Assembly (NCBI RefSeq): GCF_016908495.1
Contig: NZ_JAFBDZ010000002.1
Location: forward strand, 558,001-622,000
Source: Rossellomorea pakistanensis
GTDB lineage: Bacteria; Bacillota; Bacilli; Bacillales; Bacillaceae_B
Length of the DNA: 64,000 bases
Reading direction: 5' to 3'
Below are positions 26,003 to 34,103 of the stretch, piece after piece. Position 1 is the first letter of the stretch; each line of letters starts with the position of its first letter. The notes under the pieces were generated by a model. The model searched no databases, was not told the DNA's origin, and saw only the letters and a program-made list of their open reading frames with translations. The position numbers and the translations under genes are program-made.

Positions 26003-27166
26003 TCACTTTTTCACTGGACAAGGCGTAATAGATCCTAGTATCACAGGCTCACTAGCACCAGTGGCATTTGGTACGTTTCCAGGGTTTCCATTAAGTGTTT
26101 CGTTAGCTAAAAGGGCAAAGGCTACGGCCTCCTTTGCCTCTGAAGAGAAGCCGATATCCTCTTGGACTTTAACCTCTTGATGTGGAAGTAGCTCACGGAG
26201 CCAATGAAGAAGTGTCCTGTTAAAGCTGCCGCCTCCAGCAACAATCACCTCGTAAATGTCATGGGTTGGGAACACAAATTTTTTATAGGCGTTTGCTATT
26301 GAAAGTGCTGTTAAGTAAGTAGCAGTTGCAATAAGATCCTCATTTGCTAAATGGTGATTTTCTTGTATTATTTTGTTCACGAACACTTCTCCAAACATTT
26401 CCCTGCCTGTTGATTTAGGAGGAGTTTTGTTGAAAAAATCGCTTTCCCATTCAAGCCAGTTTTGCGCTAATGTATCATGAACCATCCCCTTTGAGGCAAT
26501 CATTCCTCCTTTGTCAAATGGTATTCCTTGTAGGCGTTCACATAATCCATCAATGACCATATTCCCTGGTCCAGTATCGAAGGCGAAAACATTTTGAAGA
26601 CTAGGTTTCTTTGGAAGAACAGTGACATTTCCGATTCCGCCAATATTTTGTAACGCCCGTCCGTGTGAGTTACTTCTATATAAAAGGTAATCGCTGTAAG
26701 GAACGAGCGGAGCACCTTCCCCGCCAGCAGCCATGTCCATTGAACGGAAATTAGAGACAACCTTGGTTTTAGTATGATAGGCAATTATGCTTGGTTCTCC
26801 AATTTGTAGTGTTGACGGAAAGGTATCCTTTGTTTGAAAGGGCTGGTGATAAATCGTTTGTCCATGTGACCCAATAAAACTTAATTTATCTAAAGGAATA
26901 TGAGCTTCCTTACAAACCTGTTTCACTGCATTAGCAAAGACTTCACCTAATTCAAAATTCAGACTGCAAATGAGAGCAGAAGTAGACTGATTCTCACTCA
27001 TCGCTTGGAAAATCCTTTCTTTTAAATCAGGGGAGAAGGAGGTCGTAACAAAATGCACCAACTCTACTTTTGTATTCGTACCAGAACCTTCAATGGTCAC
27101 AAGGGCAGCATCGATTCCATCTACAGAGGTTCCGGACATTAGTCCGACAGCATATTGCTTAGTCAC
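26003..27166 (-). CDS. anmK: Anhydro-N-acetylmuramic acid kinase
   Basis: 387 residues. G-L-M-S-G-T-S-V-D-G-I-D near residues 8-19 is the AnmK nucleotide-binding signature, with S-H-G-Q-T-I-Y-H-Q near 104-112 and F-D-T-G-P-G-N-M-V-I-D-G near 194-205. The enzyme opens the 1,6-anhydro ring of anhydroMurNAc and phosphorylates it to MurNAc-6-phosphate in the cytoplasm. GTG 27166 overlaps the end of the upstream kinase gene by 8 bases, indicating coupled translation. It is last in a minus-strand operon of IIA, DUF871 hydrolase, amino-sugar kinase and AnmK. It strongly marks the cluster as cell-wall sugar recycling. Confidence 0.93.
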   Translation of the reverse strand: MTKQYAVGLMSGTSVDGIDAALVTIEGSGTNTKVELVHFVTTSFSPDLKERIFQAMSENQSTSALICSLNFELGEVFANAVKQVCKEAHIPLDKLSFIGSHGQTIYHQPFQTKDTFPSTLQIGEPSIIAYHTKTKVVSNFRSMDMAAGGEGAPLVPYSDYLLYRSNSHGRALQNIGGIGNVTVLPKKPSLQNVFAFDTGPGNMVIDGLCERLQGIPFDKGGMIASKGMVHDTLAQNWLEWESDFFNKTPPKSTGREMFGEVFVNKIIQENHHLANEDLIATATYLTALSIANAYKKFVFPTHDIYEVIVAGGGSFNRTLLHWLRELLPHQEVKVQEDIGFSSEAKEAVAFALLANETLNGNPGNVPNATGASEPVILGSITPCPVKK

Positions 27167-28073
27167 GATGAATCATTCCTTTTTCCAAGTTTTTTAATAC
27201 TTCCATTGCCCCGATTGCAGGGGATAATTCCTGTGTAAGGAACTTAACGCGGGGAGAATGAACCATAACAGCTTGTTTGAAAGCAGATTGAACAAATTGA
27301 CTCTTTTCCAGGACGCTCCCTTTCATTGCTACCAAAAAGTCGTCAGTTATCATTAATTGATCTATTAATCGGATTGCCTGCCCGGCAAGCTGATGGCCTG
27401 CATTTGATAAGAACATAACAGCTTGCTCATTCCCTGCAATTGCCTCTTTATGTACTATTATTGCCAGCTGAGCAATTGCTCCTTTTGTAGAAGAATAAAT
27501 AAAACCTTTTAATCCTCGAGAATTATCTGCCTGAATCTCTTGCAGAAGTGCTCTTGAGAGGGGAGAGAAAGGCTTGGATGTTTCTTCTTCCAAGAAAATC
27601 GTTTTACAAGCTTCGACGGCAATGCTGTAAGCACTACCTGGATCACCCAGGAGATGCCCCCAGCCGCCAGTAATTTTTTCGTGATTATCGTTACGTCCAT
27701 AACTAATCGAACCTGTTCCAGCAATAGTAAGAATACCGTTTTGATTCCCTATTAAACTGTAAAAAGCTAATTGAGCATCGCTGATTACGAGAATAGGAAC
27801 AGAGGTAAGTTTCTTTAAGTCTTTTACCAATCTTTTTGAAGTGTCTCCAGCTCCTGCGCCAGCCATTCCGATGACAATGTTGGAAATCTGGTTTGAACCA
27901 GTATATTGGAAACAATTTTTCATACATATTGAGATATTTTTTAAGGTTTCCTCATAGGATACGGCTGGATTTCCGTGCCCTGCTTTAGTTTCAAATAATA
28001 CATTTTTAAGGTGATCTAGAACTAGTGCTTCGGTTTTTGTCCCGCCGGCATCAATGCCGATGACTTTCTTCAT
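27159..28073 (-). CDS. BadF/BadG-type N-acetylglucosamine / N-acetylmuramic acid kinase
   Basis: 304 residues of the actin-like ATPase (BadF/BadG/BcrA/BcrD) family. I-G-I-D-A-G-G-T-K-T-E at residues 4-14 binds phosphate, S-D-A-Q-L-A-F near 103 is the amino-sugar kinase segment, and T-I-A-G-T-G-S-I-S-Y-G near 121 is the second phosphate loop. Clostridial MurK and mammalian GlcNAc kinase belong to this family. It probably makes GlcNAc-6-P and/or MurNAc-6-P from sugars released in the cytoplasm. The frame extends to 28136, but GGAGG lies eight bases before ATG 28073, which was chosen. Confidence 0.87.
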   Translation of the reverse strand: MKKVIGIDAGGTKTEALVLDHLKNVLFETKAGHGNPAVSYEETLKNISICMKNCFQYTGSNQISNIVIGMAGAGAGDTSKRLVKDLKKLTSVPILVISDAQLAFYSLIGNQNGILTIAGTGSISYGRNDNHEKITGGWGHLLGDPGSAYSIAVEACKTIFLEEETSKPFSPLSRALLQEIQADNSRGLKGFIYSSTKGAIAQLAIIVHKEAIAGNEQAVMFLSNAGHQLAGQAIRLIDQLMITDDFLVAMKGSVLEKSQFVQSAFKQAVMVHSPRVKFLTQELSPAIGAMEVLKNLEKGMIHRD

Positions 28074-28105
28074 ATAAGAAACCTCCAAGTGTAAAAGAAA
28101 TGGCC

Positions 28106-29194
28106 TCAACTTGTAGCAAAAGCAAATTTCCCCCAAGGATTCAAGTAATCTAGTAAGAAAATTTCTTCTGCGAGGATATGTCCGACTACATTTGTTTTTC
28201 CTGAATTCTCCATATCTTTTAAGGCGATCTGAAGTTCACCTGCGTACTGTCCATATAAATCATTCTCTATTAAAATGTCACCTCGTTTAATATCTCTTGT
28301 GTTAAAAGGCTTAAATTCGCTTCCGCGGTATTTCACTCGGCTTTGGGTTGAACGTATCAAATAATCTGAAACATCTCCTCGATAAAAATGCGGTTCTTCG
28401 AAGATAATCGTCTTTTCCAAGTCACTGATGCCTTCTTCAACCTGAATATCAAAAGTTAATTTTGATTTATTTAGTTGGCTTAATCGTTGCAGTTCACGTT
28501 CTGAAGCATATGCATTCCCGATCATGACATCGTCGATTAAGTCTGTCGCAAATAGATGTTTTGCTTGAACCTGTATAGGAAGATTCCGATGCATTTCAAC
28601 CGTTGGTAAACCTTCTACAATTGGCCAAGGTCCAAAGGTGGCGTCCTGTGAAGAAACAAAGGCAGCTGTTCTCATTCCTAGCTCCTTGAATTTTTTACTA
28701 CAGTCGATAAAAAAAGGGTAGGACAATCCTGAGTATCGGTGGGGATAAAAGTTATGGCATCCGAGCAGCTGTTGTGTATTAGGTTGATAGGTCATGATAT
28801 TATCTACATATTTAGTCGCATTACTCATATTCAGTTCAATTTTAAGATGATAAGGATTATAGGACATAATCGCTTCCTCATGGCCTGTATATCCAATATC
28901 AAGGCGTATCCCGTGGGCACCTAAATCAGCAAAGAAAGACAGATCATTATAGGAAATATTTAGTTCATTAAAAATTCGGGGGTTAATATCTGCAATGACT
29001 TCCATCCCTTTTTCCCGGGCAAATCCTATCGTTTTTTTAAAATCGGCTAGTATTTTACCTTTGTTTTTATCTACTGACAATAAACAAGTGAAGATTCGCT
29101 TGAATCCATAAGAAGCGGCTAATGTAATATATTTTTGATCTCTTTCTAGGGTAGAGTGGTTTGGATAAATTGATATCCCAAGTCTTTTTTCCAT
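28106..29194 (-). CDS. DUF871 family protein, MupG-like 6-phospho-N-acetylmuramidase
   Basis: 362 residues. The N-terminal TIM-barrel begins L-G-I-S-I-Y-P-N-H-S and contains G-I-R-L-D-I-G-Y-T-G near 95-104 and L-G-C-H-N-F-Y-P near 142-149, followed by a C-terminal beta domain. This is the DUF871 family, whose Staphylococcus member MupG hydrolyses MurNAc-6-phosphate-GlcNAc after PTS uptake. Here it sits in a PTS operon with AnmK and an amino-sugar kinase, so the same reaction is likely: cleavage of an imported 6-phosphorylated muropeptide-derived disaccharide. ATG 29194 follows AGGAGGAG. It is transcribed after the IIA gene with a 15-base gap. Confidence 0.87.
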   Translation of the reverse strand: MEKRLGISIYPNHSTLERDQKYITLAASYGFKRIFTCLLSVDKNKGKILADFKKTIGFAREKGMEVIADINPRIFNELNISYNDLSFFADLGAHGIRLDIGYTGHEEAIMSYNPYHLKIELNMSNATKYVDNIMTYQPNTQQLLGCHNFYPHRYSGLSYPFFIDCSKKFKELGMRTAAFVSSQDATFGPWPIVEGLPTVEMHRNLPIQVQAKHLFATDLIDDVMIGNAYASERELQRLSQLNKSKLTFDIQVEEGISDLEKTIIFEEPHFYRGDVSDYLIRSTQSRVKYRGSEFKPFNTRDIKRGDILIENDLYGQYAGELQIALKDMENSGKTNVVGHILAEEIFLLDYLNPWGKFAFATS

Positions 29195-29209
29195 TAGAAT
29201 CTCCTCCTG

Positions 29210-29545
29210 TTATCCTTGATTTTCAAAACGATGAATTCGTTTCACCATTTTAATCATCTGTTCAATCAGTGAGAGCTCACTAATAGAGGACATCAAATGG
29301 TCTTGTGCATGGATCATGAGCAGTGATTTTTCAAATTTTTCCCCGTTAATTTCAGCCTGTATGAGCGTAGTTTGCGTATTATGGGCTTTATTAAGTTCAT
29401 GGTGAGCTTTTTCTATTAATTGATCAGCCTCCTCGAAATGTCCTTCATGAGCCTTATTTAAAGCTTCATAAGCAGTGCTTTTAGCATTTCCGCCATTTGA
29501 TATAATCTCAAAAATCTCTAGTTCTACATTTCGAACTTCTGCCAT
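29210..29545 (-). CDS. PTS lactose/cellobiose-family IIA component
   Basis: 111 residues, helical. The phosphorylated His is His79 in I-H-A-Q-D-H-L-M, and the protein has the length of LacF/ChbA-type IIA proteins. It passes phosphate from HPr to the IIB component. It is first in the minus-strand operon and divergent from the RpiR regulator, IIB and IIC genes, so the PTS is split across the divergent promoter region. GAGGTGATGATAG precedes ATG 29545. Confidence 0.92.
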   Translation of the reverse strand: MAEVRNVELEIFEIISNGGNAKSTAYEALNKAHEGHFEEADQLIEKAHHELNKAHNTQTTLIQAEINGEKFEKSLLMIHAQDHLMSSISELSLIEQMIKMVKRIHRFENQG

Positions 29546-29605
29546 TCTATCATCACCTCAAATTATTTTATTAGAATAAAATTAAAATTTAAATATTTCA
29601 GAATA

Positions 29606-29628
29606 ATATTGAAATTTAATTTCAATAT
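29606..29628. promoter_or_regulatory. Perfect 10-bp inverted repeat, probable RpiR operator
   Basis: ATATTGAAAT-TTA-ATTTCAATAT lies in the 140-base divergent promoter region. It contains TTGAAA (29609-29614), which is 18 bases from TATAAT (29633-29638), so a bound regulator would cover the -35 region of the rightward promoter. It is the best-formed palindrome between the two operons and the expected place for the adjacent RpiR-type regulator to bind. Confidence 0.65.
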
Positions 29629-29647
29629 AGCATATAATCATATTAAA

Positions 29648-29663
29648 TTGAAAGCATTTTCAA
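29648..29663. promoter_or_regulatory. cre-like site upstream of the PTS operon
   Basis: TTGAAAGCATTTTCAA matches the CcpA consensus WTGNAANCGNWNNCW at all positions but one (A instead of G in the central CG). It lies just after the TATAAT of the regulator promoter, a position from which CcpA represses. Confidence 0.5.
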
Positions 29664-29685
29664 AATATTATTTCTGGAGGTGACT

Positions 29686-30552
29686 ATGAATACGTTTCAA
29701 GTTTTAAAGCATATCGAAAGCCAACTAGAATATTACACTCCTTCGGAAATACTTGTGGCGGAGTATGTTCTGAAGTTTCCTGAAAAAGTGATGGAAATGA
29801 CGACAAAGCAATTAGCGCTGGCTGCTGGGAGTAGCGAAGCAGCAATTATCCGTTTCTGTAAACGAATAGGGATTAATAGGTTTAGCGGGTTGAAGATTGA
29901 ATTAGCAAAAGGCGTGAATATGAAAGAAGTTTATGGACGAGTAATGAATTCACCTCTTCACTTTGAGGATAATTTAGAAACCGTATTGAACAAAGTAATG
30001 GTCAATACTTCTCAAGCCTTGAACAATACGGAAAAATTAATCTCGCTTTCAGAGATTGAAAAAGCAATTGAATCGCTCCATAACGCAGAAAGAGTGTACC
30101 TTTATGGTGCCGGGGGCTCTGCCGTTGTTGTAGAAGATTTTACTCAGAAGCTATTAAGAGTAAATTTTCTAGCATTTCAAGCAAGTGATATTCATGTGCA
30201 GATGATGATGTCTGCGAACTTAACTAGTAAGGACGTTTTATTTGTGGTCTCCACTTCGGGACATACCAAAGAGGTCATCAAACTGATGTCGGTAGCTCAG
30301 GAAAAAGGGGCTACCATTATATTGCTGACACAGCACGGTAAATCTCCAGCAAGGAAGCTAGCAGGCATTACGTTAACCATTTCAGAGGAGGAACATAATC
30401 TCCGGATTGGTACGATGACCGCAAGGATTGCTCAATTAGTGGTGATCGATTGCTTATTTGTTTCACTTTGTATGAAAAAAGGACATGGAGTCTATGAGCA
30501 GATTATTAATACACATCAAGTTGTTCAAAGAATGAAAGAAGGGGAGGAATAA
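29686..30552 (+). CDS. RpiR-family regulator (MurR-like)
   Basis: 288 residues. The N-terminal RpiR helix-turn-helix (about 1-77) contains A-G-S-S-E-A-A-I-I-R-F-C-K-R-I-G. The C-terminal SIS sugar-phosphate-binding domain (about 105-240) contains Y-L-Y-G-A-G-G-S-A and S-T-S-G-H-T-K-E. Regulators of this type, such as MurR, respond to MurNAc-6-phosphate or other sugar phosphates. The SD GGAGG lies between GTG 29680 and ATG 29686, so ATG 29686 was chosen. It heads the rightward operon with IIB starting three bases after its stop. It probably controls both divergent operons through the palindrome at 29606-29628. Confidence 0.9.
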   Translation: MNTFQVLKHIESQLEYYTPSEILVAEYVLKFPEKVMEMTTKQLALAAGSSEAAIIRFCKRIGINRFSGLKIELAKGVNMKEVYGRVMNSPLHFEDNLETVLNKVMVNTSQALNNTEKLISLSEIEKAIESLHNAERVYLYGAGGSAVVVEDFTQKLLRVNFLAFQASDIHVQMMMSANLTSKDVLFVVSTSGHTKEVIKLMSVAQEKGATIILLTQHGKSPARKLAGITLTISEEEHNLRIGTMTARIAQLVVIDCLFVSLCMKKGHGVYEQIINTHQVVQRMKEGEE

Positions 30553-30555
30553 GTA

Positions 30556-30861
30556 ATGAAGGTGTTGTTTGTATGTTCAGGTGGGATGTCCAGTGCCATT
30601 GTTGTAAATGCATTAAAAAAAGAGGCGGAGAAATCAGGTCTAGAAATGCAAGTCCATGCCATTGGAACTGGAGAAGTATCAGATGAAATCTCAAAGGGGT
30701 GGGATGTTTGCATGGTCGCACCGCAAATCCGTCATCGTTTTGACCAAGTAAAAAAGGAGGCAGATCAAGCCGGGATCCCTTGTGGTCCAATTCCACCACA
30801 AGCCTATACTCCACTGGGAGGTCCGACATTATTGAAAACCGTTAGAGAATTAACAGAGTGA
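30556..30861 (+). CDS. PTS lactose/cellobiose-family IIB component
   Basis: 101 residues. The N-terminus M-K-V-L-F-V-C-S-G-G-M-S-S carries the phosphorylated Cys7 of the IIB-cellobiose/lactose family. It receives phosphate from IIA His79 and gives it to the sugar during transport by IIC. GGGGAGG precedes ATG 30556. It is directly followed by IIC. Confidence 0.92.
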   Translation: MKVLFVCSGGMSSAIVVNALKKEAEKSGLEMQVHAIGTGEVSDEISKGWDVCMVAPQIRHRFDQVKKEADQAGIPCGPIPPQAYTPLGGPTLLKTVRELTE

Positions 30862-30888
30862 TTTTCTAAAAACAAGGGGGAATAAGTT

Positions 30889-32166
30889 ATGCAATCGTTT
30901 GTGAACTTTCTTGAGAAGAATTTGTCAGGACCAATGGCAAGGCTTTCAGAACAAAGGCATCTTCAAGCGATCAGGGATGGGGTTATTTCAGCATTACCTT
31001 TTATTATTGTCGGTTCATTCTTCTTAATTCTCGCTTTTCCACCGCTACCAGATGCGGGCGTGTTTGGAGATATTAAACAATGGGCAGCAGACAATATTGT
31101 CGAAATTTTAATTCCTTATCGATTAACGATGTTTATTATGACCCTCTATATTGCTTTTGGGATAGGATATAACCTTTCAAAAAGCTATAATCTTGATCCT
31201 TTATCAGGTGCCCAAATCGCCGTTGCTGCATTACTATTAACGGTTACACCAAAGGCAATAGATGGAGAATGGATGCTTCCGATGACCAATCTTGGAGGGC
31301 ATGGATTATTTGTTGCTATGATTGTTTCGATAGTCGCCGTTGAAATATTAAGATTCTGTAAGACGAAAAATATAACGATTAAAATGCCGGAGCAAGTACC
31401 AGCCTCGGTATCTAGAAGCTTTGAAGCACTTATTCCTGTAGCGATTGTCATTGTAATGATTTCATTAGTAACTGTAGCAGCTGGGGTTGATCTTCATCAT
31501 TTAGTCAATCTCGCAGTAGCTCCATTAGTAACAGCAGGAGATAGTATTTTTGGTGTGTTAGTACCGGTCTTCTTAATTACGTTCTTTTGGTCATTTGGTA
31601 TTCATGGTGTATCTGTAGTTGGAACAGTAGCTCGTCCCCTTTGGGAGGTTTTCCTTGTCAATAATGCGGATGCTGTAGCAAATGGAGAAGCGATACCTCA
31701 TATTGCACCTGAAACGTTTTATCAATGGTTTATATGGATTGGCGGCTCTGGAGCTACCCTAGGGTTGGTTTTGGCGATGGTATTCTTCTCTCGTTCGAAG
31801 TATTTAAAAGCTCTTGGGAGAACATCGGTTGTGCCTGGAATTTTCAATATTAATGAGCCCGTCATCTTCGGTGCACCGATTGTACTAAATCCGATCTTAA
31901 TTATTCCATTCGTGATAACACCAATTGTAACGGCATGTCTTTCTTACGCAGCGACAGTGATTGGGTTAGTTTCTCCAACCTATATTATGCCGCCTTGGAC
32001 ATTGCCCGCACCAATTGGGGCATTCTTGGCAACAGGTGGAGATTGGAGAGCAGTAGTCTTAGTCCTTATAAATATCGCCATATCCTTTGCGATCTATTTC
32101 CCATTCTTTAAAATGTACGATAAAAAAATGTCAAAATTAGAGGAAAGCGATCAGCAAGCAGCTTGA
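30889..32166 (+). CDS. PTS lactose/cellobiose-family IIC permease
   Basis: 425 residues with about ten membrane segments. F-N-I-N-E-P-V-I-F-G near residues 320-329 is the conserved sugar-binding N-E-P motif of EIIC of the Lac/Cel family, and R-H-L-Q-A-I-R-D-G near 23-31 is the typical N-terminal amphipathic segment. It imports a disaccharide and phosphorylates it with IIB. The Lac/Cel family name does not fix the substrate; the surrounding AnmK, DUF871 and amino-sugar kinase genes favour a murein-derived disaccharide. Start ATG 30889 follows AAGGGGG. Confidence 0.92.
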   Translation: MQSFVNFLEKNLSGPMARLSEQRHLQAIRDGVISALPFIIVGSFFLILAFPPLPDAGVFGDIKQWAADNIVEILIPYRLTMFIMTLYIAFGIGYNLSKSYNLDPLSGAQIAVAALLLTVTPKAIDGEWMLPMTNLGGHGLFVAMIVSIVAVEILRFCKTKNITIKMPEQVPASVSRSFEALIPVAIVIVMISLVTVAAGVDLHHLVNLAVAPLVTAGDSIFGVLVPVFLITFFWSFGIHGVSVVGTVARPLWEVFLVNNADAVANGEAIPHIAPETFYQWFIWIGGSGATLGLVLAMVFFSRSKYLKALGRTSVVPGIFNINEPVIFGAPIVLNPILIIPFVITPIVTACLSYAATVIGLVSPTYIMPPWTLPAPIGAFLATGGDWRAVVLVLINIAISFAIYFPFFKMYDKKMSKLEESDQQAA

Positions 32167-32180
32167 CGATTAAAGGGAAA

Positions 32181-32298
32181 AGGACTATCCCAATATTGAA
32201 GATGTCAGGAACTACAATAAATAGAAGACACCTGCAAAACGTTTTCTATTTATAAAAAATATATTGTGGTTTCGGACCTCTTATGGGATAGCCTTTTC
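32181..32298. repeat. Dispersed nested hairpin element, copy 5 (inside the PTS operon)
   Basis: AGGACTATCCCA pairs with TGGGATAGCCT at the ends. ACTACAATA pairs with TATTGTGGT, and ATAAATAGAA with TTCTATTTAT, in the interior. It lies between the IIC gene and the next small gene on the same strand, so it could attenuate expression of the downstream genes. Confidence 0.8.
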
Positions 32299-32323
32299 TA
32301 TTCATTTATAAGGAGTGAAGATC

Positions 32324-32614
32324 ATGACCGAGACAGTCATTCCAAAGCGGATTGGGTTTAAGAGTGTGTTCGTATTATTAGCATCATTATCAATAGGGAT
32401 GTTATTGCTATCCAAACCACTTATGGATATCGGATTAACAAAAGATTGGAGTATTTTCTTGGCATCGGCCACTTCTGCAGCAGTAGGATTAATCTTAGTT
32501 TTATTAAAAATAGAAGGGCCTATTGAGAACCCTGCAGTTAAGAGGAAACGGATGATGTTGGCGATCATTCTCAGTGTCGTTTTAAGTTTTGTTTTAGCAT
32601 TTGTAGCAAAGTAA
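32324..32614 (+). CDS. Small hydrophobic membrane protein of unknown function
   Basis: 96 residues with three probable membrane segments (near 15-35, 41-60 and 76-95) and a basic segment K-R-K-R in between. No family is recognised. AAGGAG (32310-32315) is nine bases before ATG 32324, and the next gene starts 16 bases after its stop, so it appears to be a real member of the operon. It might assist the PTS permease or another envelope step; that is unsupported. Confidence 0.65.
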   Translation: MTETVIPKRIGFKSVFVLLASLSIGMLLLSKPLMDIGLTKDWSIFLASATSAAVGLILVLLKIEGPIENPAVKRKRMMLAIILSVVLSFVLAFVAK

Positions 32615-32630
32615 CAGAGGGGGGATCAAC

Positions 32631-33953
32631 ATGAAAGTAGTGACAATAGGCGGAGGCTCGAGTTATACTCCTGAATTTGTCGAAGGCCTGATCAATCGCT
32701 ATGAGGAGCTTCCTGTTAAAGAGCTGTGGTTAGTCGATATTGAGGAAGGAAAAGAAAAGCTTGAAATTGTTGGTCATTTAGCAAAAAGAATGGTGGAAAA
32801 GGCTAATGTCCCAATGACGATTTACCTGACTCTCGATCGCCAAAAGGCATTGAAAGGAGCAGATTTTGTCACTACTCAAATGAGGGTAGGACAGCTTGAT
32901 GCTAGGATTCTTGATGAGAGACTCCCATTAAAATATGGAATGATTGGTCAGGAAACAAATGGGGCAGGGGGATTGTTTAAGGGGCTTAGAACGATTCCCG
33001 TTTTATTAGATATTGCGGATGAAATGAATCAGTTATGTCCTGATGCCTGGTTAATCAATTTCACAAACCCTGCCGGCATGGTGACAGAAGCCTTATTGCG
33101 TTATGGTCGTCATGATAAGGTCATAGGGGTTTGTAATTTACCTGTTAATATACGGATGACGATTGCCAAGTTATTGAATGTGGAGGAAGAGAGAGTCCAT
33201 ATTGACTTTGCGGGATTAAATCATATGGTTTATGGAATTGATGTATTCGTCGATGGGGTTTCTGTATTGGATCATGTACTGGAATTAATGAGTTGTCCTG
33301 AAAAACAAATGTCGATGAGAAACATTGCCCCACTTCCATGGGACGCTGATTTTATCCGCAGTCTAGGTGTTATTCCTTGTCCATACCATCGTTATTATTA
33401 TAAAAAGGATGAGATATTGGAGAAGGAACTTGAGGAGTACGAAACAGGGGTGACCCGTGCGGAAGTGGTTCAAAAATTAGAAGGAGAATTATTTGAGTTG
33501 TATAAAGATGAGGAATTAAAGGTCAAACCACCACAATTAGAGCAAAGAGGAGGAGCCTATTATAGTGACGCTGCCTGTAACCTGATGTCATCTATCTTTA
33601 ACGACCGCGGTGACATTCAAACGTTAAACGTTCGGAATGATAGTGCTATTAAGGACTTACCATCGGAATCGGCTGTTGAAGTTAATTGTGTCGTAACGAA
33701 ATCAGGTCCCAAGCCAATAACTGTTGGCCACCTTCCCGTAGCTATTAACGGACTGATACAACAAATTAAATCCTTTGAAAGAATAGCAGCTGAAGCAGCT
33801 GTCACAGGATCCTATGAAAAGGCTCTGCTTGCTATGACGATCAATCCACTCATTACAAGTGATATCAAAGCCAAGAGTCTTTTAAATGATATGCTTGAAG
33901 CCCATAAAAAATATCTTCCTCAATTTAAAGAGAGGATTTATATTACGCTGTGA
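32631..33953 (+). CDS. GH4 NAD-dependent 6-phospho-glycosidase
   Basis: 440 residues, family GH4. The N-terminal Rossmann motif is V-T-I-G-G-G-S-S-Y-T-P. Q-E-T-N-G-A-G-G near 109-116, F-T-N-P-A-G-M-V near 144-151, metal ligand Cys168 in G-V-C-N and His198 in G-L-N-H complete the GH4 NAD/Mn site. The enzyme class hydrolyses 6-phosphorylated glycosides by transient oxidation at C3. It is usually annotated as 6-phospho-beta-glucosidase. In this cluster its substrate could instead be a 6-phospho amino-sugar disaccharide, complementing the DUF871 hydrolase. ATG follows AGAGGGGGG. Confidence 0.9.
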   Translation: MKVVTIGGGSSYTPEFVEGLINRYEELPVKELWLVDIEEGKEKLEIVGHLAKRMVEKANVPMTIYLTLDRQKALKGADFVTTQMRVGQLDARILDERLPLKYGMIGQETNGAGGLFKGLRTIPVLLDIADEMNQLCPDAWLINFTNPAGMVTEALLRYGRHDKVIGVCNLPVNIRMTIAKLLNVEEERVHIDFAGLNHMVYGIDVFVDGVSVLDHVLELMSCPEKQMSMRNIAPLPWDADFIRSLGVIPCPYHRYYYKKDEILEKELEEYETGVTRAEVVQKLEGELFELYKDEELKVKPPQLEQRGGAYYSDAACNLMSSIFNDRGDIQTLNVRNDSAIKDLPSESAVEVNCVVTKSGPKPITVGHLPVAINGLIQQIKSFERIAAEAAVTGSYEKALLAMTINPLITSDIKAKSLLNDMLEAHKKYLPQFKERIYITL

Positions 33954-33973
33954 AAGGCGTTATGTAGAAAGAG

Positions 33974-34093
33974 GAGGGGGCTGTCCCAAATGGGATCCGG
34001 AACCACCACGATCATCAATAGATAGAAGGGTCTATGAGGATTTTTCTATCTATTGAAATTGTGGTGCCTGGTCCCTTAAGTTTGGGACAGCCT
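33974..34093. repeat. Dispersed nested hairpin element, copy 6 (best-preserved), bidirectional terminator
   Basis: GAGG-GGGCTGTCCCAAA pairs with TTTGGGACAGCCTC. Within it ACCACCACGAT pairs imperfectly with ATTGTGGTG, and CAATAGATAGAA pairs perfectly with TTCTATCTATTG. It fills the convergent gap between the GH4 and YngK-like genes, where it can end transcription from both sides. Confidence 0.9.
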
Positions 34094-34103
34094 CTTTCTT
34101 TTA

